This document shows positions 17,370 through 27,300 of a stretch of 64,000 bases of DNA, piece after piece; the first letter of the stretch is position 1; every line of letters begins with the position of its first letter. Under the pieces are notes generated by a model. That model was not told where the DNA came from and searched no databases. It was given only the letters and a program-made list of their open reading frames with translations. Position numbers and translations under genes: made by a program. Source of the stretch: a bacterium M00.F.Ca.ET.205.01.1.1 (GTDB taxonomy: Bacteria > Pseudomonadota > Alphaproteobacteria > Rhizobiales > Rhizobiaceae); contig SRUQ01000005.1 of the NCBI GenBank assembly GCA_004791255.1, positions 70,341 to 134,340 of the forward strand, written 5' to 3'.

Positions 17370-18245
17370 ATGGAAAAAGGTCCTTTGGCGGAGCTGTTGG
17401 TCGAACGGTTCGAGAATATGCCGCCGCAGCTACGTGTCGCCGCGCGTTTCGTGCTTGATCATCCCAAGGATGTCGCACTGATGTCGATGCGCGAGCAGGC
17501 GCACCAGGCCGGCGTTTCGCACAGCACGATGATGCGGCTGGCGAGATGGCTTGGCCTTGAAGGCTACGAGGATATGCGCAGCCTTTATGCGCGTGCGCTG
17601 CGTGAGACGACCGCCGGGGTGCCGGCGCGGCAGGGTATCGAACAGCGCGGCGATCCGGGATATTCGACGGTCGGCGTCGTTGCCGACAGCCTCGCGGCGC
17701 AGATTTCAAGTCTTGGTGAATATGGCAATGCCATGCAGTTCATCGCCGCTGCCGACCTGCTTGCGCGATCACGCGATCTTTTCGGTCTCGGCTCGCGCTC
17801 GGCCTATCCGGTCGCGAGCCACTTCGTTCAAATCATGTCGTTTCTGGCTGGCGGTGACCGCAAGGTAACGCTTGTCGGCGAGATGGCCGGACAGGGCCTG
17901 GATGCCCTCCAGCACGCGGGACGTGGCGACGTGCTTCTGGCTGTGGGCATGTCGCCTTATGAGCGCACGACGATCGACGTGGCGCGCCAGGCGGCTCGGC
18001 AGGGCGTCGGCGTGGTGGCAATCACCGACAGCAGCGTGTCTCCGCTGACGCGGATCGCGCGGGAGTCAATCATCGTCACGTCGAATTCGCAGTCGTTCTT
18101 CCGAAGCATGGCGCCGGCATTCGCCGCCGTCGAGCTTCTGGCGGCACTGACGGCGGTGCGGTCCGAAACCGATGCCGCAGAACGGGTAAAACAGTCGGAA
18201 GAGCAGCTTGCAGCTTTCGGCATTTATTGGAAGCCCCCTCGATAA
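17370..18245 (+). CDS. RpiR/MurR-family transcription regulator with SIS domain
   Basis: This protein of about 291 residues has an N-terminal helix-turn-helix of the RpiR type (VAARFVLDHPKDVALMSM, then AGVSHSTMMRLARWLGLEG) and a C-terminal SIS sugar-phosphate binding domain (GLGSRSAYPVASHFVQI, then VLLAVGMSPYERTTIDVARQ). RpiR proteins normally sense phosphosugars or amino sugars. ATG codons at 17355 and 17370 are both possible; the second fits the usual family length. It is divergent from the left T3SS arm across about 180 bases that hold the shared box and a TTGGAA/TTCCAA dyad (17281-17309). Control of the T3SS by sugar status is a reasonable inference. Confidence 0.85.
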   Translation: MEKGPLAELLVERFENMPPQLRVAARFVLDHPKDVALMSMREQAHQAGVSHSTMMRLARWLGLEGYEDMRSLYARALRETTAGVPARQGIEQRGDPGYSTVGVVADSLAAQISSLGEYGNAMQFIAAADLLARSRDLFGLGSRSAYPVASHFVQIMSFLAGGDRKVTLVGEMAGQGLDALQHAGRGDVLLAVGMSPYERTTIDVARQAARQGVGVVAITDSSVSPLTRIARESIIVTSNSQSFFRSMAPAFAAVELLAALTAVRSETDAAERVKQSEEQLAAFGIYWKPPR

Positions 18246-18321
18246 CATCCGAAAGGGTGCGATCGGGCGGGCGTGCCGGTAGCCAGGCTGCCGGCAACAG
18301 TGATTTCCGGAGGTCGTCCAG

Positions 18322-21300
18322 ATGGTTCGCCCGATAACGCTCAACAAGCCGCCGCTCCAACCGCAAAAGGTCAGCGCCACGGCAAACGCCGAGCAGATAG
18401 CGCGGCTGGAGGCACAGGCGGCGAAACTGCGGGAGCAGATCAGGCTCGCCAACAGGATGGGCGAGCGCGACTGGGCGGCGCAGGCCCGCCAGGAACTGAC
18501 GCAGGTCAACACGCAGCTGAGTTCCCTTCAGCCGCCGCCGGTTGCGGCGCCGGCCAGCAGCGGCACATCCGGCAACGGCACGACGGTGACGCCGGCGGTC
18601 TATGTGAGGACCGATCTTGCGGCACCCTCGCTGATGTCGGCGAAACTTGACGGGAGCAAGCCGGAAGACAATTCCGCGGAAGCGACGACTGCCCGCAACA
18701 TCGTCAATGATGTCACCGGCGGCAAGAGCGTCGACCAGATTGCCTCTGCGCGCGGCATTACGCGCGACCAGGTCATCGCCGCGCTCAGGTCCGGCGGGAT
18801 GAGCGTGTCGACCACCGACCCGACAAGCGGCAATGGCGACGTGCAGACCACGAAAATCACCGATGCCAGCGGCCGCACTGTCACGCAATATTACGACTAC
18901 CAGCACGACAGCTACTATACGAGCGTCCAGCAACCCAACGGCGCGGCGACCAATACGCCGGTCCGGGATGGGCTCGGTCGCAAGGAGACCAGCAGCTACA
19001 ATTCCGACACCGGCGCCATAACGACGCGCTATGAAGACGATCTTGGCACGGGTACCGTTACCGAGCGGACGTCGCTGCCCAACGGTGCTTCGGTGGAAAC
19101 GGTCACGCCGGGCGCTGGCCCGTCCCTTCCCGTGACCACCGTCACCGGTCCCGACGGTCGCAAGACCGTACTGTCGCCCGCTCAGGATCCGGGCGGGTCA
19201 AGCACGCAAAATATCAAGGACGGTCTGGCCGAGGGGAAAAGCATCGGGCAGATCGCGCAGGAACACGGCCTCACCAGCGAGCAGGTGATCGCCGAATTGC
19301 AGGCCGCCGGCTATCAGGTCAAGACGCAAGGGCCGAGGAGCGACAATGGCGATGTGCAGTCGGTCGAAATCGTCGACCCTCACAGCGGCGACAAGACCGT
19401 TTACTCGCACGACTATCAGCACGATGAACGCACCGTCGCGACCACGACCGACGGCCAGGAAACCTCGCAATCCGTCGATGGCAACGGCGGGACGCGCAGC
19501 AGTGTGCACAACACCAAAACGGGCGAAACCACGACGACGATCGCCGATCCGAAGGCCGGGACCGAAACCAAGACCGTCACCGACAAGGACGGCCGGGTGA
19601 CGACCACCACCACCGAGAAGATCAATGGCGGCAAGCCCGTCGAGTACGAGGTCAAGCCTGGCGACAGCCTAACTCGGATTGCGCAGAAGCATGGCGTGAC
19701 GTTGAAGGATCTTAGAAGGACGAATCCGGAGCTTTTCAGCTCGTCTCGCGACCCAGACACCATCCATGCGGGCGAAAAAATCACCATCGATAACGGTACG
19801 CGCACGACCGTGGAGGTCACCTTCAACGGCTATACGCTGACCACCAGGCCTGATGGCAGCATGACGCTGCACAACGACACCACCGGCACCGATCTGAAGA
19901 TTAAGGTTGGCACGGCGCAGCAGGCGTTGGCCGAACTTCTGCTGGCAATCAATCCGCAGAGCAAAGATCTCGAACAGGCCAAGACCGACACGGTTCTCAA
20001 GACGACTCTGGAAGGTGTGCTCGGTGGGGCAAGTCCCGAGCTTGCCCAGGAAGTCGCAGACAAGCAGCAAGCAGTAAAGGAAGCGATCAAACAATATGGT
20101 GGCGGCAAGCCTGCCACGCAGAATCTCGACGGCAACGCCACATCGGTTGGGCCGTTCGGCGATCCGCCGTCGGCTACGGCTCCGTCAGGCGGCAAATGGG
20201 TGCCGCTGATGGTCGACGGGAGCTGGCAATGGTTCGATCCGCAAGTTGCCAAGGCGATCGCCGCCGAGAATGCTGTGATAGCGCGTCTCGGCGAAGCACA
20301 GGCAAAGCCAGAGCAGAGCGGGGCCCAACTCGACGTCTATGCGCTGGATCCCGAATATAAGGGAGCCATGAAGGGTGCCGAGACGACACTCGACGAGGTG
20401 TTGGCGCCTTATGGACTGCAATGGCAGGCCCCGGAGCCGAAAGGCACGCTGGCCGATGCGCAAAAGCGGCTGACCACCGCCAACAACATGCTTCAAAGTG
20501 CCAGCACTGCCAGGGCTGAGTACGAAACGGGCGAGAAAAGCCTTCTCGATGCTATCGATAAGCAGGCAACGCTGCCGGTGCTTAGCGATCCGAGCAAGCC
20601 GGCCGCGGGGACACCCGGCGGGCCCAGCCGCGAGGAAATCAACCTGGAGGGCAAAGCCGAGCACGCCGGAGTCACGCAGCTCTTCATCAACGCCGCGCTG
20701 CATACCGCACGAGGCAATAAGGCCACGATCGACCAGATGGTCGGTGCAACAGAGCTGGAGCTTGCCGGGGCCAAACCAGGAAGCCCCGAGTATACCGAAA
20801 TCAAGGGTCGGCTCGAGGGCCTGAAAGGGCTGCAGGAGGGGGCAGCCAGCCAGGTGACCCTGGCTGAGGCGTATGAGGAATTCGGAGTTGCGCAAAAAAA
20901 TGCGGCCGACCTTGCCGTGGATGTCGAGCCGATCAAGCAGGCCTTGGTCGCGCGGGCGATGCAGAGAAATCCGCACCATTTTGATTGGGACGGCTATACG
21001 AACGGCGCGGGCGATTTCACCGGCAAACTGAAATCGCAGGAAGTGATCGAAGAAAATGGGCAGCTCTATCTCGTAAATACCTATGAGAATGATGTTTTCA
21101 CCGATGAAAAAGGCAATGACACGCCGGTCCTGAAATATGCTCTGACATACGATCTTGACGACAAGAATATCAGGGACGATTTCCGCAACGATCCGCTCAA
21201 CAAGCAGTGGCAGGAGTTGCTGGCGTCGACGCAAAGCTCGACTTCGGCGCCGGTCTGCACGCCCTATGGAACAGGTTCGCAATCGGCGCTGGCGGCCGCC

Positions 21301-24300
21301 AAGTCCAAGATCGTCGGCGTGCAGGTCGATCGTTTTGATGCACAGCTGAAAGATGCGAAAACCAAGCTCGTGGACGCGACGACGGCTCGCGACAAGGCGA
21401 TCACCGATCACGACGCGGGAACCGTCAACGCGCCTGCCGGCACGCTTCAGCCGGGCGAGAAGCCGGTCAAGATCACGGTGAACGGCCGCGATCTTTGGGT
21501 CGCACCCGAGGTTGCCGATGCCTACGAGAAGGAAGGAGCGGCCGCAATCGGTGCCAGTGGCAAGGCGGTTCGGATCGAGATGGGTGGCCAGTGGCTATGG
21601 GTGCACCCCGAAGTAGCGGCCGCGGAAATCGACAGGGGTCTGGCAGAAACCGAAAAGACCCAATTGGAGACATGGGAAAAGGATGTCCGCCCGGCGATGG
21701 TGGCGGCGCGCGATTGGTACGGCTTCTATGCAAGCGACTCCAAGCTTCTGACATATGGCAACGAGGAACATGAGGCGCGGCTCAAAAACACGTATTTTGA
21801 GGAACACAAGGATCAGGCGCTCGCCAGCTATCAGGTTCAGCTCAAGCAGTTGTACGACAACGGGGTCACCGGCGAATACAAGCAATACAAGTCTGGGGAA
21901 CTCAGCGGGACGGTTGCCCGCACGCTCGGTCTCGATGAATCGAGCGACGGGGTCACAAAGGTTACAGGTGAGATCACTGCCCGTGCCGGCAAAAACGCAG
22001 AGGTCAAGGTCGTGCCGATCTTCGCGCTTGATGGCGGGGTGGAATCGTCGACGGCATTGTTCGCCATCAAGAACGATGGAAAAGAAATCGGCTATGTCGA
22101 CAGCTCAGGCAAATACTACGGCAGCTTCGACGAATTCCAGCATGAGAACCGTATCTTCAGCGAGAACGGCAAGCTGATCCTGGCCAAGGGCGGCGACATG
22201 AAACTCGGCGCCGATGGGTTCTCGCTCGACGAAGTGGAAGTCGCCGACGCACGCAAGGTGGATTTCTGGGACAAGGCCACCGACATCGGTCTTGGCATCG
22301 TGGCCGGCGCCGCCACCATCGTCTCGTTCGTTCCAGGCGGTCAATGGGCCATCCCTATCGCGATCACCTCCGGCGCGGCTCTTGGCGGCAAGACGCTGTA
22401 CAAGGAAGGTGAGCACCTGCTTCAGGGCGGCGACTTCGATAGTCAGTCGGCCTGGAACGTCGCGACCGGTGTGACTGCGTTCCTGCCCGTAGGAGCCGGT
22501 GCCCTGCGCACGTTTGGCCTGGCAAGGGCCGGCTTGTCCACCTCCGAGGCTTTCGCAGGCGGATTCGGGTTGGCGCGCATGAGCGACGCCAGTTGGGGCA
22601 TTGGCAAACTCCGCGTAAACGTAACGCAATCCTCTTATGCCGAACAGGCAGCGAGCTATCTGCAAAGCGGCAGCAAGCTGACCACCGCAGCGTGGGGCCT
22701 TGATGCCGGGGGCGTTGTGACTGGTGTCCCGGTGCTTGCCAGATCGGCGGAGGATCTGGCCAGGCATGGCGGCGAAATGTCGTTTGCCGAACTTGCGAAC
22801 GCCATCATGGGCATCGGCACCGGCGCGGTCGGCACGGGCCTGGGCGGCCGCTCGCTGCTCTACAATATGCCTGGCGCGGCCGGTCCTCGGGGCAGCGACG
22901 GGACCCACGCGTCGGGCTTTCCACCTTCGGGCGAACCGGATTCGGGGCCGCTTCCGCGGGCCGTCTATAAGATGGGCCCGGACGGTGTCCACAGGCCCAC
23001 CGGCGAGTACATCATGCCGGATCCGAATGAGATCGTTATCGACGGCGAGGTGGTCGGCGAAACGAGCGGCCAGCAGGCGCCTGGTTTCGCAGCCTGGGAA
23101 GGTTTCGGTAACGCGTCGGACGCTGGAAATCCAACCGGTCAGCGCGCGCTGCCGGCCGGCGAGTCAGAGGGTCAGAACCTGCCGCCACCCACGGGCGACA
23201 AGAATGATCCCTCAGGCGACGGACAGCCGTCGCGGCCGATCGTCTTGCATGAGCCAGCCCCGGACACACCAGATGGCTCGCCCGAGCGAAGCCCAAATCC
23301 CGCCGGCAGCGATCCCATCATCGTGTCGAAAAAGCCGACCGGGACGGACGGTCCCGTGCATCTCGTATGGGACCCGGTGACGCGCGGCTTCACGGGCGCG
23401 CCTGAACGCGACACGAGCGGGTACGTCTACACCAGTGGCAAGGATCAGAAGACACCCTCGGCCTATCTCGACGGCTTGACCACCGAACAACTCGTGACTC
23501 GTTACGAGCAGGAGAAAAGCTACTATTCCAGCCATGAGTTGGCCGATCGCTACGGTCCCGACGGCATTCCAGAAACGCTGCGGAGGACGGTGAACGCAAG
23601 CGTAGCTCCTGGCGTCGATCCACCGGCGGGCGTCACGCCGGCCAAACACAAGAGCTGGGGAGATTTCAGGATATCCGCGCTCGGACGAGTCCGGATCAAT
23701 TCCGATCCTATAAATCTTGCTCTCCATTCGATCCCGGGTATGCCTGAGGCGCTCCAACTGGGATCGCCGACCTGGCGGTCATACATGGTGGGCTTCGGGA
23801 CACGCACCGATTATCGTGCCCTTGGGCAGTCATTTGCGGACAGCGTCAAATACCGGTCGCTCGAACCGGCGCGCTACACGTTCGGCAAAGAACTGGGAGT
23901 CTCCATTCGCCCCAACGAGCATCGCAATATCACGCTCGCACAACTCGGCCTCAAAGTTCAGCGCCAGACAGCCTTTCAATTCAAAGGGCAGGATCTTCTC
24001 GACGCGGCACGTCAAAGGCTGTTCGGCGAAGCCTCGGATTCTGTCTTCACGGTTATGCCGCGTTCTGCCCGTCTTGCCGGTCCGACGGGGAACAAGGGTT
24101 GGGCCGTGGAGCTCACATTCAGTTTGGCCCTTCGCTCAAAGTCGGCAATTTTGAACGACGGGGAAAGCGACTTCCTGCGTCAAACAGCGGACGGCAAGAC
24201 AGACTTCTTGGAGTTCGACGGCGACGTTCCGTATCGGAAGGTTTATCTGGAAGATAAGTATTATCTGACGAGTTTGCTAAGCCTCGAGAAGCGCTACGAA

Positions 24301-27300
24301 GTGGCGATGAACGCAACCTTGCCCAAGGGAACGATCGTCAACTCGGAATTCGTCGACGCAAACAAGGGAGTACTTGACCGCCTCCGATTGAGAGCCCAGT
24401 TCGTCGTGAACGACAAACACACAGCGGAGGCTCTTGCCGACAATCCTGACATGGGCACGATCCGAGAACTGGTGGCGTCGGGAGAAATCGATGCCCAGAA
24501 ATCGATATTGTTCATTCCTGGCTCAGGAAGCGGGATGCGGCAATCTGCTGTTCCCGGATTGGCGCTGGGAGAGACAATTGTCGATCTCACGGGAAGAAGT
24601 CGACGCGTTTGGGATCCCGGCGCAAGCCGGCTCGAGGTCATCGTCAACGAGGCATTCCACAGATTCCTGCCAAGCCCCGATCGCATTCTACTGCGCAAAC
24701 TGCCTGCGCCCTACAATCACTATGTTCGCTCGGGTGGTCCGATCTATGTCAACCTTTTCGGCAAGCGGGAGGCTGTCGCGGCGACGGTTGACGTCACGCT
24801 CGCGGTGCGGAGCCCGGCCCTCAAGTTGCGCGTTCCCTCGGTCCCGTTTCTCCAATTGCCATTGGCATTCACGGGCGAAATCAGGTTCTTTTACCGAACG
24901 AACTTGCCTGAGGTCGCCCCGATCGTCGCGAAGGCCGACTTCGTTCGGCGTGAATTTGCCTTCGACGACAAGCTGCCTGTGGAAATAACGGTTCCACGCT
25001 GGCTGCATGAACTTGACCAGCGTGCTGAAAGGGGGGGAGGGCTCGCATTTCCGAGAGGCGGCCAGGCGTCGTTCGCAAAATGGCTGGATGAAATCGAAAC
25101 TACGGCCACACCCAGTCAGAAGGCCGATATTGACGCGTTCCGTCAATCCACGTTGCTGTCACTTGAGGATGAAGCTTTCATTCCACCTGGCGCGATGAGC
25201 GCCGTCCGTGACTTCCTTAAGACACAGGCAAAACCATCCGAGATGCCTCCGCCGGAATTTGTCTATCTGGCACCGGGCGACCAGCAGCAACCGCTTGCGC
25301 GCTGGTATCGTGAGCATGGGGTTGTTCCTTCGCCTTCAGCCAGGCCTCTTGCTTTTCGACGGCCAGTGCCCCCAGCAACCAACCCAGCGCCGAGGCAAGA
25401 CGCGGCCGCCGGCGTCGCCAACGCGGCATTGGCTGGGCAACCAGCTTCCGCCGAGACCGGCGCGGCAGCCGAAGCCGGCGCGCCAAGAACCGTGCAGCTT
25501 CAGGACGAGAGTGGCAACGTGATCATCGCCACAATGCTGGGCACCGGGCCGAGGAGCGCAGAGCAGGTTTATGCGCCACCCGCCGACGGACCCCCAGCGC
25601 GCGGCGACGAACCGGAGTTGGCCCACAAGTCGCATATCCTGTTCCGCGATCCGGAGACCGGAGAAGCATTCGTCCTGCCATGGGTGCGCGGCGCCTCCGA
25701 GGACCATGTGCCGGGCAGCCAGGGACAGCCGGAGGGCGAAAGCGTGCCGCCGGCGGCAACGCCAGCAAGGAAGGCAATCGAGGCGGCGCCACCGACGACG
25801 TATTCGCTGCAGCAGGTCCGCAACATGCGGCAGCCTGAGAAGTGGAAGGCCGGCGAGGTCTATACGCGCGAACTCAATGGGTCGCTCGGAGAAGCGCATT
25901 TCCCGGTCGATGCCAACCTGGGTGGGCCCCACCCCGTCTCGGGCGTGGGTGGGCGATATGTGGATTCGCCCGTCTTCAAGAGCGACGACGTGATCGAGGC
26001 GATCGAGGTCAAGACCTATCATCGCTGGACGACGATCAACGGTGTTGCGCAGATGCGTGAGGTACCGCTCACACCGAAATTGCAGGAGCAGATCAACAAG
26101 GATGTGGCGCTGCGGAACGAGAACACGGGCTATCAGCCGCGCTGGGTCTTCCTCGATGCGCCGCCTTCCGCCGAACTGCAGCGGGCGCTCGACGATGCGG
26201 GGATCGTCGGCAACATCCTGGGGCACAACAAACCCGCCACGGCTTCAGCGCAGCCCCAATCCGCAGCGACCGCAACCGGTCCGGGGAAGACCCTGGAGCT
26301 CGAGGACGAGAGCGGCAAGGTGATCACCGCGACAATGCTGGGCACCGAGCCGAGGGGCCCGCAACAGGTCTATGTGCCGCCTGCCGACGGGCCTCGCGCC
26401 CCGGCCGATGCACCGGAGCTGGCGGACAAGACGCACATACTGGTGTACGACCCCGACACCGGCGAAGCCGTCGTGCTGCCATGGATACGCGGTGCTTCCG
26501 ACGGCCACGTGCCGGGAGGTCCGGACGTCAGGGCACTCTCCACCGACCAGATTTCGGGGCTGACCGGCGCGCAGCTGCACGCCATCAAGCCGGAGCACAT
26601 CGCCAAGCTGACGCCTGAGCAGGTTGCTGCCCTGAGCTCCGAGCAGGTCGGGCAGCTGACGCCTGATCAACTTGCGGCGCTGCGGCCGATGCAGTTGCGG
26701 GCGCTCAGCCCCGAACAGCTCCAGGCGATCACGCCAAGCGGATTGCAGGCCGTTGCCCCTGGCCGCATCAGCGGCCTGCGACCGGATCAGGTCGCTGCGT
26801 TCTCACCCGAGCAGTTCGCTGCCTTGAGCATCCAGCAGGTGCGCAAGCTGACGCCGGACCAGATCGCCAAGCTCAGCGATGAGCAGCGCAACGCCTTTAC
26901 GCCAGAACAGTTCGCCGCGATGAGACCGGCCCAGTTGGGCCATCTCGATGCGGCGCAGTTCTCGGCTTTGAAACCCGACCTTGTCGGCGTGCGCGATCCC
27001 GCGACAACGGCAAAGCTGTCGCCGGACCACATCTCGGCGCTAACGCGTGAGCAGCTGGGTGCGCTGACCATTCACCAGATCGAGGCGCTGACGAAGCAGC
27101 AGATAGCGGCTCTGACGCCGAGGCAGCTTGGCGAGTTGGGCCCTGGCCAGTTGCGCAAGTTCACTCCCACGCAGTTTGCCTGGATGTCGACGGATCAGAC
27201 GAACGCCCTCTCCGTGCTGCAACTGACGACCTATCGGGCGACCCATAAAAAGGCGATGACCCCGGATCAGGCCACCAGCGTCGATCTGGCCCTCAGCCAT

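Noticed and set aside
18076..18933. Long minus-strand frame opposite the RpiR and giant genes
   Set aside because: It mirrors two well-supported plus-strand genes, has no ribosome site or motif, and is a high-GC shadow.
20185..21411. 408-codon minus-strand frame inside the giant gene
   Set aside because: It lies opposite continuous coding sequence and has no recognisable domain or start signal.
26524..27222. LTPEQV repeats in the giant protein resemble the start of TAL effector repeats
   Set aside because: The period is 8 residues, not 33-35, and the rest of the TAL repeat with its base-specifying residues is absent. The similarity is limited to a few residues.
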